DNA of 64,000 nt from Vibrio tubiashii ATCC 19109 (GCF_000772105.1 NZ_CP009355.1:682001-746000); one strand, 5' to 3'. Positions 1-9,053 are shown, counted from the first letter of the stretch. The notes: generated by a model not told the origin, from the letters alone. Made by a program: numbers and translations.

Positions 1-1364
1 TCGATTGAGCGATTGAGCAATCCAGACACCTCTTTTAGAACGTAATCTCCCGCATCATGACCAAAGTTATCGTTAAAGCGTTTAAAATGATCAAGGTCGA
101 GCATGAGTAGTGATAGTTCAGCATGGTCTTGCTCTGCTTTGGACCATTCTCTGTCAAAGACTTCTTCAAAGTAGCGTCGATTGAACAAGCCTGTAAGTGG
201 ATCTCGCATCGCTTGTGAGCGTAACTTCTCCTGCAAGCTCAAGTTAGCTAGTGCTAATCCAAGGTGCTCAGCGAGCGTAAAAGCTAATTGTTTGGTTTCT
301 TCACTGACTTCCTGAGATTGAACCCCAAAATAAAGGTGGAACATGCCAACGGTATTACCATGTGCGGTAAGAGGGATGCATAAAGTTGTTCCGTCTTCAT
401 CTAAGCCACTCATATGACTGCAGACTAAATTGTGATGCTTTTCATGAGATAGATGAAACTTACCTTTTCTAAGTGCCCAGCAGTCATTTGGTGCATAGAC
501 TTTACTCGCTGGCCATTCACCACCCCAGTCCAGTTTCACTTCGAGTTGGTTACGTGACTCGCGCATGATCGACACGCTGCCATTAATGTCTCCGAGTAGC
601 CTAGGGATGATATCCGCGACAACAACTTGCGCTTCTTTAATGCTATTACATGCTGCAAGCATATTGGCGAGTTGGTGCAATAATTCAATCTCACGCGTAC
701 TCTTTGCAATCCGCATTTCCTGCTGTTGACGCTCATGGTTGACCACGGCAAAGATTCTTCGATGACTAAACCAAGAAGAGGCGATGAGTACGATAAAGGA
801 AGCGGCCATTAAGGCATCGACAATTAACTCTAGGTCCAATGTCATTGCGGTAAGCGCTGTAAGTGGCATGGCGAGGCGGATGACATATTTCGTGTCATGC
901 CCATGCTCATCGGGCGGAAGCTCTAGAGTTTTGGCAACATAGAGTAAATCTTGGTTGATAGATTCACTGTACCGCTTTGATATACCCACTCCGCCACTCA
1001 GTGCTTCAGCAATTTCTGGACGATTACTATGGTCATCCAGTGCGTTAATCTCTCGATTTGAAAGCTGCGAGTCGCCAAGTACCTTACCGCTGCTATGTAT
1101 GATGGTAAAGCGTTGTCCAAAGCGTGATTGGGATAAGTTATCGATAAAGACGTCAATCTCAGGTTGTTCCATATCATAAAGATCGAGTTTCTTTTCGTGG
1201 ATTTGATGCGCCACGTCATCAAGTAAGCCAGACATGTAGCCACTTACGATACGTTTCGTCCAGTCGGCTAGCGTAGTATGGAAAAAGTAGCCACCCACAA
1301 TCATGGAAATAGCGAGCGCTACGATGGGTAAATATTGAAATCTATGTAGAGAAGAAACTGACAT
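1..1364 (-). CDS. GAF-GGDEF diguanylate cyclase, C-terminus cut by the window edge
   Basis: An open frame runs on the minus strand from an ATG at 1364 to the window edge (about 454 codons), so the stop and the end of the catalytic domain are missing. The N-terminus starts MSVSSLHRFQYLPIVALAIS and has a membrane segment at about residues 12-28. A periplasmic sensor region follows, then a second membrane segment near residues 175-195. A GAF-like domain covers about 225-375, and a GGDEF domain begins near residue 390 (RDPLTGLFNRRYFEE, then MLDLDHFKRFNDNFGHDAGD). The family makes cyclic di-GMP from two GTP at the inner membrane. The GG(D/E)EF signature itself lies outside the window, so catalytic competence cannot be judged. 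Confidence 0.88.
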   Translation of the reverse strand, partial: MSVSSLHRFQYLPIVALAISMIVGGYFFHTTLADWTKRIVSGYMSGLLDDVAHQIHEKKLDLYDMEQPEIDVFIDNLSQSRFGQRFTIIHSSGKVLGDSQLSNREINALDDHSNRPEIAEALSGGVGISKRYSESINQDLLYVAKTLELPPDEHGHDTKYVIRLAMPLTALTAMTLDLELIVDALMAASFIVLIASSWFSHRRIFAVVNHERQQQEMRIAKSTREIELLHQLANMLAACNSIKEAQVVVADIIPRLLGDINGSVSIMRESRNQLEVKLDWGGEWPASKVYAPNDCWALRKGKFHLSHEKHHNLVCSHMSGLDEDGTTLCIPLTAHGNTVGMFHLYFGVQSQEVSEETKQLAFTLAEHLGLALANLSLQEKLRSQAMRDPLTGLFNRRYFEEVFDREWSKAEQDHAELSLLMLDLDHFKRFNDNFGHDAGDYVLKEVSGLLNRSI

Positions 1365-1483
1365 TGATACCACACACAATATAAGGTTATTGATTCAATT
1401 GAATATTTTGCCTATATATCAGTTTAGCTGCATATCAAAAAAAAGTAGGAGAAGTGATGGATTTGGAAGAAAGATCAAGTTTT

Positions 1484-1522
1484 CAAATGCCCGCAGACGC
1501 AGAAAGTGTCTGCGGGCATTTG
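1484..1522. terminator. Hairpin between yqfB and the GGDEF gene
   Basis: A perfect 15-bp inverted repeat (1484-1498 with 1508-1522, core TGCCCGCAGAC) has a 9-nt loop. It lies directly after the yqfB stop on the minus strand and probably ends the helicase-yqfB transcript. The U tract on the minus strand is poor. Confidence 0.65.
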
Positions 1523-1524
1523 GT

Positions 1525-1839
1525 TTAAACTAGCTCGTAGCTAATTTCGAACAATGTGTCCGTGTTAGGGTAGATTTCTCGAATTAACTTTTTCAGCTTA
1601 GGCAGTTCAATGTACTCTTGCTGCGCATGAAACTCGTTAATATCATCAAAGTGCAGCGGTTTCACAGACAAGATTTTCACCTCACACACTTTTTCATCGG
1701 TCTCTAGGGTGAAAACTTCAACCGTGGTGCCTGGTACGTAGTGAGACTCTGATTCATCGCGAATCGTAATGGTCTTCTTACCGGAGGCGACTAACGGAGT
1801 CAGAAACTCGAAGAAGGTGATTTTTGTTGGGGCAGTCAT
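1525..1839 (-). CDS. yqfB: YqfB-type ASCH-domain N4-acetylcytidine amidohydrolase
   Basis: This 104-residue protein is the usual length of the YqfB family, a one-domain ASCH protein. It opens MTAPTKITFFEFLTPLVASG, then KKTITIRDESESHY, matching the conserved ASCH RNA-base-binding core with its lysines and the threonine/arginine strand. E. coli YqfB hydrolyses N4-acetylcytidine to cytidine and acetate, a salvage step for modified nucleosides, and the same reaction is inferred here. The ATG abuts the TAA of the upstream helicase (TAAATG), so the two are very likely cotranscribed and translationally coupled. A hairpin follows the stop. Confidence 0.88.
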   Translation of the reverse strand: MTAPTKITFFEFLTPLVASGKKTITIRDESESHYVPGTTVEVFTLETDEKVCEVKILSVKPLHFDDINEFHAQQEYIELPKLKKLIREIYPNTDTLFEISYELV

Positions 1840-3036
1840 TTAATCTTCCTTTGGCTGACGCTTGTGCTTAGGTACATAATTCAAAATTGAAATGGGTACA
1901 GGTTTTCGTGGGGCGAATCCTTCAACTTCACGGCGTTCAATGAGATGGCCCAAGCGAGATTCGATCATGCAAAGGTTTTTGAAGTTGTCTTTGGATACGA
2001 AAGAAATCGCTTCACCTTGAGCATCTGCGCGACCGGTACGCCCGATGCGGTGTACATACTCATCGGCAGGGAACGGCAAATCATAGTTAATCACACGCGT
2101 TAAACCTTCAATATCGATACCGCGAGCGCCAACCCCTGTTGCGATCATGTACTTAATCTTACCTGCTTTAAAGTCTTCCAACAGTTGTGAGCGAACCGCT
2201 TGGCTACGACCACTGTGGAATGGTTCGGCCGTAATGCCACGTTTTTCGAGCTGAGAGGCGAGCTTAGCAGCGCCATGTTTTGTTTCAATAAATATCAGCG
2301 CTTGGTCCCAATCATTCTCATTGATTAGATGGCTCAGTAGGGCAGATTTCTTGTCTTTATCAACGGTAATCAGCCATTGCTCGATGTTCTTTTTCGAGGC
2401 TTGGTTTGCTGCAATTGAGATTTCGTAAGGGTCGTGTACCGCTGTTTTTGCTAGGTCTCGAACCTTGTTTGAAAGTGTGGCAGAGAACAGAAGGTTCTGA
2501 ATATCTGTTGGTAAGCGATCAAGGATTTTGTTGATGTCATCAATAAAGCCCATATCCAGCATGCGGTCGGCTTCATCAAGCACCAAGACTTCGACTTCTT
2601 CAAAATGTACCGCGCGCTTGCCGTACATATCAATCAGACGCCCCGGCGTTGCAACGAGAATATCGACACCTTCGATTAAAGCTTGCTTCTGGGCTTGCTC
2701 ATCAACACCACCGTACATAGCGAGAGAGGTCAGAGGTAGGTGCTGACTGTAATCTTGAATCTTCTGTTCAACTTGAACCGCTAGTTCACGAGTCGGGGTC
2801 AGAATGAGAGCTCGAATGCGCTTTTTACGTTGTGTTTCACCTTGGCTAAGTTTTTCCAGAATAGGTAACACAAAGCTTGCGGTTTTACCTGTACCAGTTT
2901 GAGCAGCGGCGATGAGATCTTCTCCGCGGAGAATGACAGGAATCGCTTTAATTTGGATATTGGTGGGTTTTTGATAGCCAAGTTGAGAAATAGCATCAGT
3001 GATAGGTTGGCTTAAGCCGAGTTTCGAGAAAGACAT
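1840..3036 (-). CDS. DEAD-box ATP-dependent RNA helicase, RhlE-like
   Basis: This 398-residue DEAD-box protein has the motifs in order: Q motif (GYQKPTNIQIKAIP), motif I AQTGTGKT near residue 45, Ia PTRELA, motif II DEAD near residue 150, motif III SAT, and motif VI HRIGRTGR near residue 325. The C-terminal tail is short and basic, as in compact RhlE-type enzymes rather than DeaD or SrmB. The family unwinds short RNA duplexes in ribosome assembly or mRNA turnover. Which member it is cannot be decided from length alone. It lies directly upstream of yqfB with no gap. Confidence 0.9.
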   Translation of the reverse strand: MSFSKLGLSQPITDAISQLGYQKPTNIQIKAIPVILRGEDLIAAAQTGTGKTASFVLPILEKLSQGETQRKKRIRALILTPTRELAVQVEQKIQDYSQHLPLTSLAMYGGVDEQAQKQALIEGVDILVATPGRLIDMYGKRAVHFEEVEVLVLDEADRMLDMGFIDDINKILDRLPTDIQNLLFSATLSNKVRDLAKTAVHDPYEISIAANQASKKNIEQWLITVDKDKKSALLSHLINENDWDQALIFIETKHGAAKLASQLEKRGITAEPFHSGRSQAVRSQLLEDFKAGKIKYMIATGVGARGIDIEGLTRVINYDLPFPADEYVHRIGRTGRADAQGEAISFVSKDNFKNLCMIESRLGHLIERREVEGFAPRKPVPISILNYVPKHKRQPKED

Positions 3037-3117
3037 GCTTACACTCTGAATCTAGATTAAATCAGGGGGAGAGCCCCATAGTTGCAGCAGAGTGTAGCAT
3101 GAAGAGGGGGATGACAA

Positions 3118-3555
3118 TTAACTTTGTTTTTCCAGATACCAACTGCCTTTGCAGATGCCGTTTTTCAAATGCCACTCGCCGGAGATTCGGTTACCGCTCG
3201 CCTTGCCTGTAAAACGGTAATCCCACTGATTATTGGTAGCGTAGAGTACAAGTCCACCTCCAGTTGAGTCGATCCAACCTTTTAAAGGTGTGCCATTGTA
3301 AGTCAAAATGAACTGAGCAAACCCTTCAGCAACGGTTCCAGTGATGGTGGTCTTTGAACACATATTGTTGCCACTTACGTCGACTCTTCGACCTATCCAT
3401 TGCCCATCGAACTCGTGTGAAACAGCAAAATTTGGATGCGAAGGTAATTTAGGGAACGTATCAGGATTGTTTGAACCGAAAAGCTGTGACTGCTGACCGA
3501 CAACAACAAAGATACCGAAGCCAACAAAGGTTGCGATAAGAAATAGTTTCTTCAT
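3118..3555 (-). CDS. Hypothetical exported or membrane-anchored protein
   Basis: This 145-residue protein starts MKKLFLIATFVGFGIFVVVG, a basic start and hydrophobic core that reads as a signal anchor or signal peptide. No lipobox cysteine is visible. The rest is small and beta-rich (GQWIGRRVDVSG, GTVAEGFAQFILTYNG, ISGEWHLKNGICKGSWYLE), with two cysteines that could form a disulphide in the periplasm. The tail resembles the repeated strand pattern of small beta-barrel domains, but I do not recognise a family. Its start touches the stop of the OsmC-like gene, so the two form an operon. Confidence 0.7.
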   Translation of the reverse strand: MKKLFLIATFVGFGIFVVVGQQSQLFGSNNPDTFPKLPSHPNFAVSHEFDGQWIGRRVDVSGNNMCSKTTITGTVAEGFAQFILTYNGTPLKGWIDSTGGGLVLYATNNQWDYRFTGKASGNRISGEWHLKNGICKGSWYLEKQS

Positions 3556-4031
3556 TAGTAGCCCATTTGAATAATTTCGGTAGTAATATCTGTTTTGACA
3601 GAGTTTGCGATAAAGCAGTGCTGGTGTGCCAAATGGTGTAGCTTTTCAAGTTGTTCCAAGGAGGGTTGCTTTTCACCTTTAAATTCGATCTTTGGGCGTA
3701 GTATGACTCGTGTGACGGAACTTCTACCTGATGAGTCTTCTTCAAGGAAGCCCACGGCTTCATCGGTATAGCTGTCTATGATGTAGCGGCGTTTCGCAGC
3801 AATGCCAAGAAAGGTCAGCATATGACAACTTGAAATGGAGGCAATAAAGGCTTCTTCCGGGTCGACGTTTTCTTCTACTGACAGAGGGAGCGGAATAACA
3901 TGGGGTGATGATGAAGCAGGAACTGTGATTCCACCATCAAAATACCATGTATGGGCGCGACTATATTGGTTGTCGTTGAAGGCATCACTTGGGCCTCGTT
4001 GCCACTTTACCGCTGCGCTAAACTTGGACAT
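3555..4031 (-). CDS. OsmC/Ohr-family protein
   Basis: A 158-residue OsmC-superfamily protein. Two cysteines sit where the family's peroxidatic and resolving cysteines lie: one in SISSCHMLTFLGIAA in the long helix and one in HQHCFIANSV near the C-terminus. OsmC and Ohr proteins reduce organic hydroperoxides with a dithiol, so a role in oxidative defence is inferred. Whether it belongs to OsmC, Ohr or the YhfA-like branch is open. I prefer the ATG at 4031 to the one at 4040, because AAGGA lies 9 nt before 4031 but abuts the earlier ATG. Confidence 0.83.
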   Translation of the reverse strand: MSKFSAAVKWQRGPSDAFNDNQYSRAHTWYFDGGITVPASSSPHVIPLPLSVEENVDPEEAFIASISSCHMLTFLGIAAKRRYIIDSYTDEAVGFLEEDSSGRSSVTRVILRPKIEFKGEKQPSLEQLEKLHHLAHQHCFIANSVKTDITTEIIQMGY

Positions 4032-4145
4032 CGCTATCATTCCTTTTGGTCGCTCATTCCGCCAATTGATTTGTCTAACATGATTGAATGATTAGGTAGA
4101 AGCGTTGTGACTTAAAATTTAAGCGTGCCTCACAGGAATGTTTGA

Positions 4146-4169
4146 AAGCTCTAGATGATACTAGAGCTT
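4146..4169. terminator. Hairpin downstream of the solute-binding protein gene
   Basis: Inverted repeat AAGCTCTAG / CTAGAGCTT with a 6-nt loop, between the minus-strand solute-binding protein and the OsmC-like gene. The better T tract is on the plus side, so termination of the minus-strand gene is only inferred. Confidence 0.45.
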
Positions 4170-4194
4170 CTCTTTTTATTGGCGTAGGTGTTCA

Positions 4195-4947
4195 TTACTG
4201 TTTGTATTTGCCTTCAATTGAAGCTTGTCTGTATTGCTCAAGTTTACCTTCGGCTTCTAATTTAGCTAATCCGCGATTAAAGGCGTCTAACAGTTCTTGG
4301 TTACGTGGTGAGTTTTTTGAAATGATCACGAAGTAGTCGCGCTCTGTAAGCATCTTAGCATTGGGCTCAATCGCTCCAGTAAGACCAAGCTTAGTCACTG
4401 TTTCCATACCGACATCCATATCTTCCAAAACCACATCTAAACGGCCTGCCTTGAGCTTTTTGTAGTTGTTTTCGGCGCTTGCGATACGCTGTATTTTGAC
4501 CGTTCCAGCTTTTTCTAAATCTTCAATACCATAGGCATAGCCAGTCACTCCGCCGATTTTTAGAGACGACAGATCTTCTCGGTTACTCCAAGTGACAGGT
4601 TTGCTTGTTTGCTGAAATAGGGCGGTACTCAAAGTAATAACAGGATTGGAATAGAGGAAGTGTTGTTCACGGTCTGGGTTTTTACTCCAGATAAGAGAGC
4701 CGTCATAGTTACCCGCTTTTGCTTCTTCAAAACCTCGTTTCCAAGGCATGTAGTCAAACTCTACGGTGTAACCTTCAGCTTCGAAAGCTTCCCGGACAAT
4801 TTGAGTGATAAATCCCCCTTCTTTGAGAGATTTCGATTGATAAGGTGCCCACTCGCCATTAGCAAGCTTAACCGTATTAGCATAAGAGATGTGAGAGACA
4901 GAAAGGGCAAAGATTAAAGCGATGAGCTTGAAGCTTTGTTTGAGCAT
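4195..4947 (-). CDS. Periplasmic substrate-binding protein, family 3 (amino-acid type)
   Basis: This 250-residue protein has a signal peptide ending near SHISYA-NT (about residue 23). It then shows the family-3 solute-binding fold: ANGEWAPYQSKSLKEGGF at the ligand pocket, the second lobe entered at KIGGVTGYAYG, and RLDVVLEDMDVG near residue 165. Family members deliver polar amino acids to ABC transporters, but many Vibrio paralogues stand alone, as here with no permease or ATPase beside it. The ligand cannot be called. The pattern PWKRGFEEAKAGNYDGSL is common in these orphan proteins. Confidence 0.83.
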   Translation of the reverse strand: MLKQSFKLIALIFALSVSHISYANTVKLANGEWAPYQSKSLKEGGFITQIVREAFEAEGYTVEFDYMPWKRGFEEAKAGNYDGSLIWSKNPDREQHFLYSNPVITLSTALFQQTSKPVTWSNREDLSSLKIGGVTGYAYGIEDLEKAGTVKIQRIASAENNYKKLKAGRLDVVLEDMDVGMETVTKLGLTGAIEPNAKMLTERDYFVIISKNSPRNQELLDAFNRGLAKLEAEGKLEQYRQASIEGKYKQ

Positions 4948-4991
4948 GGTGCAATCCTCTAGAGAATGTCAGTATCTAAAGAATAGTTGCT

Positions 4992-5032
4992 GATATTCAT
5001 ATCACCAACGAAAGGTTGATGATATGAATCAA
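4992..5032. terminator. Long hairpin after the RluA-family gene
   Basis: A 15-bp inverted repeat with one mismatch (4995-5009 with 5015-5029) lies directly after the minus-strand stop at 5040. It has no long U tract, so it may be a stability or weak terminator structure. Confidence 0.4.
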
Positions 5033-5039
5033 CGAAAGT

Positions 5040-6746
5040 TTAGAAGCTCTCTGGTGCTTCGAAGGTCATAGGTTGTTTCGAGTAAGGGTGTTCCAGCTCA
5101 AGTCGCTCGGCATGCAAATGCAATCGGTCTGCTTTTTCGCCATATAAAGTATCGCCAACCATAGGCAGGTTAAGCCCTAAGTGGTGAGCACAATGCACGC
5201 GAAGTTGATGAGTACGACCGGTTTTAGGGTACATGTAGAGTTTGCTTCTACCATTAACTGTAGAAATCTCCTCCCAGTAGGTTTGCGCGGGCTTGCCATG
5301 ATCAAAGCAGACCAATTGGCGTGGGCGATCGACTGGGTCACCACGCATTGGCAGATTAATTTCACCACTAGACTCAGAGACAGTGCCTTCAAGTAGTGCC
5401 ACGTAACGCTTTTGCACGCTGCGAGAAATAAATTGCTTTTGCAGACTCTTATTGGCGCGCTTGGTTAAGGCAAACACCAATAAACCAGACGTTGCCATAT
5501 CAAGTCTGTGGATGACGAAAGGTCCTTCGACATCAGGGTAACGTTCTTGAAGTCGGGTGTAGGCCGAATCTGTGATGGTCTTTCCCGGTACAGATAGCAA
5601 CCCAGAAGGCTTATTGACGACAACCATCGCGTCATCTTCAAATAAGATCTCTAGCTCTTTATCTTCTGCCCAATTTTCTTCGAGAGGATTATCGTCAACC
5701 AACATCCCTTCAAGCATATGTCCAAGGATTGGTTGGCATTTACTGTTACACGAAGGATAGAACTTAGTGTGCTGACGAATTTCAGATTTGGGTGAAACGC
5801 CCCACCAAAACTCAGCCAGTGCTAGCGGCTTAAAGCCATGCTTAAAGGCGTAGTGGAGTAGCTTAGGCGCTGCACATTCACCTGCTCCTGCTGGTGGAAT
5901 CGGAGAGGTAGTGGGTGCAAAGATTGATTTTAGGGAGCGTTCTTCAGCGCGAATATTTAAGAAACGGTATTGCTCAAAAAGTTTGTTTTGCAAAGCATTA
6001 GAGAGCGATTTACGTTTCTCCTTTAAAGCATTCAGTGACGTTGTCAGTTCATTTAGTTTTGAGCTGACGTCAGCGATTTTCTCTTCCCACTCTAACTTTA
6101 AGTACTTAAGGACGTTTTTCTCAGCCACGCTTTGTTTACTCAATTCAACGAGTAGGGCATCAAGTTGGCTAGCGTCGAGGTTGGCTTCGACTTGTTTTCT
6201 TAGTTCTTTTCGCTTAGCGCGCCCTTCAATAATCGAGTTACGTTGCTCTTGTTCTGCCTCTGCATAACCTTGTTCCAACTGACTTAATGCTTGCTTAAGC
6301 TGTAGCAGTTCTGGGTTGGATTGTTCTGCTTTAACCGCTTGATTGAGCTGAGTGATCTCAGCGAGATCGGTACGAAAGAAGCTCTCTTCCGCTAACATAT
6401 CAAACACGGGTGGAACAAAGCCAGGTAATAAGTTTTGATCGGCGATTTTGCCAGAAAACGCAGAGAAATAGCCTATTTCGCCTTCGGGAGACTGAACAAG
6501 AAGCACGCCGAACATCTTACCTGTGCCATCTGGGTTACCATCAATACCAAAATCATGATGCCAAGCTCGTTGCACAGTAAGGTGGCGTTGCAGCTGCTGC
6601 GCGGCTAGGACACACAGTGGGTGAGGCTGGTAGTAAAAAGGAAAGGTAAACTTCTCGGGTAGTGGATACGATTGGATATCACTATCGAAACGAGTGAAAA
6701 GCTGGTTTGGGTGGTGCATTAAAGTATTCACTACAGGTAAAATCAA
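5040..6746 (-). CDS. RluA-family pseudouridine synthase with long N-terminal coiled-coil extension
   Basis: A 568-residue protein, much longer than the roughly 220-325 residues of RluA-D or TruC. The catalytic half is C-terminal: LEILFEDDAMVVVNKPSGLLSVPG near residue 370, then VIHRLDMATSGLLVFA near 412 with the catalytic Asp of HRLD, and GRTHQLRVHCAHH near 515. The family isomerises uridine to pseudouridine in rRNA or tRNA. The N-terminal half contains a Lys/Glu/Leu-rich coiled coil at about residues 125-250 (for example RNSIIEGRAKRKELRKQVEA). A cysteine pair in YPSCNSKCQPILGHML near residue 333 could bind metal. The target RNA is unknown. Confidence 0.86.
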   Translation of the reverse strand: MILPVVNTLMHHPNQLFTRFDSDIQSYPLPEKFTFPFYYQPHPLCVLAAQQLQRHLTVQRAWHHDFGIDGNPDGTGKMFGVLLVQSPEGEIGYFSAFSGKIADQNLLPGFVPPVFDMLAEESFFRTDLAEITQLNQAVKAEQSNPELLQLKQALSQLEQGYAEAEQEQRNSIIEGRAKRKELRKQVEANLDASQLDALLVELSKQSVAEKNVLKYLKLEWEEKIADVSSKLNELTTSLNALKEKRKSLSNALQNKLFEQYRFLNIRAEERSLKSIFAPTTSPIPPAGAGECAAPKLLHYAFKHGFKPLALAEFWWGVSPKSEIRQHTKFYPSCNSKCQPILGHMLEGMLVDDNPLEENWAEDKELEILFEDDAMVVVNKPSGLLSVPGKTITDSAYTRLQERYPDVEGPFVIHRLDMATSGLLVFALTKRANKSLQKQFISRSVQKRYVALLEGTVSESSGEINLPMRGDPVDRPRQLVCFDHGKPAQTYWEEISTVNGRSKLYMYPKTGRTHQLRVHCAHHLGLNLPMVGDTLYGEKADRLHLHAERLELEHPYSKQPMTFEAPESF

Positions 6747-6807
6747 TTGGGCGTGATTCTACCTGTTTGTGAGCATATTTCTAGTTTAGAAAACTAGGCC
6801 ACAGACT

Positions 6808-7209
6808 CTAGCGAACGTAATTAATCTGCGCCGAAATAAACCAGTGCTGAACCGTGCCATCCGCTCTTTCAACCCAAAGGTCATTGTCTAATTGCTTCAC
6901 ACGACCATTAATCGTAATTGAAAGCTTGTTCTCATCCGTTTGGTTTACTTTGATGAAAGGGTCTGAAGTAATCAGAAATGGGGTCGCATCTTTTACCGAA
7001 CTGTTTTCATCGATTAGAAAGAAGTGATTCAGTTTGCCATCTTCGGGCTTGGTCGAGATTGCCTTGTGACCGATGAGCTTGAACCCTTCACCAACGGGTT
7101 GATTAAGAATTTCGCTACTGAGTCTGACATGGGTAGGGATAAAAACCCAAGCGAGAACAAGGGCAACAGTGACCAAGGCAGCGCCTAGAGAGATTTTGAG
7201 TTTCGACAT
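6808..7209 (-). CDS. Hypothetical single-pass membrane protein
   Basis: This 133-residue protein has an N-terminal hydrophobic segment, KISLGAALVTVALVLAWVFI (about residues 4-23), followed by a roughly 105-residue domain with no cysteines. The visible strand pattern (DGKLNHFFLIDENSSVKD, LSITINGRVKQLDNDLWVE) suggests a beta-rich periplasmic domain. I do not recognise a family. It stands alone between the RluA-family gene and the LysR gene and is read away from the latter. Confidence 0.65.
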   Translation of the reverse strand: MSKLKISLGAALVTVALVLAWVFIPTHVRLSSEILNQPVGEGFKLIGHKAISTKPEDGKLNHFFLIDENSSVKDATPFLITSDPFIKVNQTDENKLSITINGRVKQLDNDLWVERADGTVQHWFISAQINYVR

Positions 7210-7361
7210 GCTGTGTTATTGAGATGTTTGGAACAGAGGCACATATTAGCACAGTTCTATACTGCAATTCGCGCTAGGCTTGACGATTTACTAAGTGGTA
7301 TTACTGTTACAGGTTTGCAATAATGACTGTAGTTTAACAAGACAATATTACAGAAATCACT

Positions 7362-8231
7362 ATGGCAAATTGGGAAGGAGTGAGCGAGTTTGTCGCAGTT
7401 GCAGAAACTCAATCTTTCACTTCTGCAGCAAAGAAGCTCGATACATCGGTCGCGCAAATAAGCCGTAAAGTCGCTCTGTTAGAAGAAAGACTGGCCGTTA
7501 AGCTGTTCAATCGCACCACACGTAGAGTCTCGGTAACGGAAGCTGGGCAACTTTATTATCAGCAGTGTAAGCATCTCGTCGAAGGTCTAGAACTGGCTGA
7601 ACTGGCAGTCACTCAAATGCAGTCGACACCTAAAGGTTTGCTAAAGGTGACCGCTCCCGTCACTTTCGGTGAACAAAACCTCGCGCCATTGTTACACCAA
7701 TTCTTAGAACGCTATCCACAAGTCGACTTAGAGCTCATGCTGACTAACCAAAAGCTTGATTTGATCGAGGTAGGCGTTGATGTTGCGATTCGTTTGGGAA
7801 AATTGCAGGATTCAAGCTTAATTGCCAAGCGATTATCGAGTCGGCAGTTGTATGTGTGTGCGAGTCCAAGCTATCTAGAAAGGTACGGCGAGCCTCATAC
7901 TTTATCCGAACTCAACCATCACCAGTGTCTTGTCGGGTCAGTTGATTACTGGCGTTTTCGTGATTCTAAAAGTGAAAAATCGATACGGGTTTCAGGAAGA
8001 ATACATTGTAACTCAGGTTACGCACTGCTTGATGCAGCAAAGCGAGGGCTTGGATTAGTACATCTCCCGGATCACTATGTGAAAGAAGCGCTAGAGGCCG
8101 GAGAATTAGTCGAGGTGCTTTCAGAGTATCGTGATGAGCGAGAGGGGATTTGGGCACTTTACCCGCAAAACCGAAATCTCTCACCAAAAGTACGCTTACT
8201 GATCGACTTCTTGGCGGAGAACTTTGATTAA
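7362..8231 (+). CDS. LysR-family transcriptional regulator
   Basis: This 289-residue protein has the LysR layout. The winged helix-turn-helix covers residues 1-60 (FVAVAETQSFTSAAKKLDTS, then VAQISRKVALLEERLAVKLF and NRTTRRVSVTEAG). The effector domain covers about 90-289 (LLKVTAPVTFGEQNLAPLLH, then VDVAIRLGKLQDSSLIAKRL). The sequence is of the common CrgA/YafC-like group, whose effectors are mostly unknown. It is read convergently toward the siderophore-interacting protein and away from the small membrane protein. No divergent partner gene reveals its target. Confidence 0.88.
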   Translation: MANWEGVSEFVAVAETQSFTSAAKKLDTSVAQISRKVALLEERLAVKLFNRTTRRVSVTEAGQLYYQQCKHLVEGLELAELAVTQMQSTPKGLLKVTAPVTFGEQNLAPLLHQFLERYPQVDLELMLTNQKLDLIEVGVDVAIRLGKLQDSSLIAKRLSSRQLYVCASPSYLERYGEPHTLSELNHHQCLVGSVDYWRFRDSKSEKSIRVSGRIHCNSGYALLDAAKRGLGLVHLPDHYVKEALEAGELVEVLSEYRDEREGIWALYPQNRNLSPKVRLLIDFLAENFD

Positions 8232-8258
8232 GACCAAGAAAAGGCACCTCTTGGTCTT
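8230..8258. terminator. Bidirectional hairpin between the LysR and SIP genes
   Basis: Perfect 10-bp inverted repeat AAGACCAAGA / TCTTGGTCTT with a 9-nt loop between two convergent genes. T tracts on both sides are short. Confidence 0.6.
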
Positions 8259-8279
8259 ATCACACAGTAAAGCCTTGAA

Positions 8280-9053
8280 TTAAGCTTCTTGCTCTTCAGC
8301 GTCTTGGCGCTTAATCACCTTGTGACCGTCTTCTGAAACACCTTGTTTCCAGTAGCTGCTAATGTAGATGTTTTCGCGCTCGACTTCTTTCTCGTTGCGG
8401 AAGTACTGACGCAGCGAGCGCATCGAATCGAACTCACTAGCACACCACACGGACGCTTTACCAGCCAACCAAGGCAGATCGCGAACTGCTTGTGCCAAGT
8501 CATCATTCTCAAAGATCCATTGTACTTCAAAATTTTCTGGGGCTTCGATGGGTTGAATATCTTGCTCAGAGATAACTTTAATCACAGCGTAGCCTTTTGC
8601 ATCAGCTGGGAGACGTCGAATCTTAGCCGATAGGGCAGGTAGGGCTGTCATGTCTGCGGTCATGAAGAACCAATCCGCGTCTGTGCTCATATCTTGTATG
8701 GTGCCAGGGCCGGCAATATGAATGGAATCACCAACCTGAGCCTTCATTGCCCAGCGCGCAGCAAAACCGCATTTAAGGTCATGAGTGATGTGTTTAACAA
8801 AGTCGACCTCAATGGTTCCCTCTTGCTCGTCAAACTTACGAATGGTGTAAGTACGCATCACTGGGCGCTCATCGCCTGATAACTGCTGTGGGTCAGTGTC
8901 ACCAGAAGGCGTAAACAATAGCTTGATGTAGCCACCCTCACAGTTGTTTGGAAACTCTTTTAGCGCATCACTTTGAAAGGTAATGCGCTGCATGTTTGGC
9001 GTGACAGATTCGGTTGAAGATATGGTAACGTGCTTTGGTGATGGCTTTTTCAT
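8280..9053 (-). CDS. Siderophore-interacting FAD reductase, ViuB/YqjH-type
   Basis: This 257-residue protein is of typical length for the siderophore-interacting family. The FAD motif is RPVMRTYTIRKF near residue 63. The PGTIQD segment follows the flavin-binding barrel, and the NAD(P)H half holds DWFFMTADMTALPALSAKIR and VWCASEFDSMRSLRQYFR. The C-terminal SSYWKQGVSEDGHK is a family hallmark. These cytoplasmic enzymes reduce ferric siderophore complexes to free the iron, so it could serve the siderophore locus 13 kb away, though that link is inferred. An imperfect GAGAA...TTCTC palindrome lies just upstream (9067-9085), but it is too weak for me to call a Fur site. Confidence 0.9.
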   Translation of the reverse strand: MKKPSPKHVTISSTESVTPNMQRITFQSDALKEFPNNCEGGYIKLLFTPSGDTDPQQLSGDERPVMRTYTIRKFDEQEGTIEVDFVKHITHDLKCGFAARWAMKAQVGDSIHIAGPGTIQDMSTDADWFFMTADMTALPALSAKIRRLPADAKGYAVIKVISEQDIQPIEAPENFEVQWIFENDDLAQAVRDLPWLAGKASVWCASEFDSMRSLRQYFRNEKEVERENIYISSYWKQGVSEDGHKVIKRQDAEEQEA

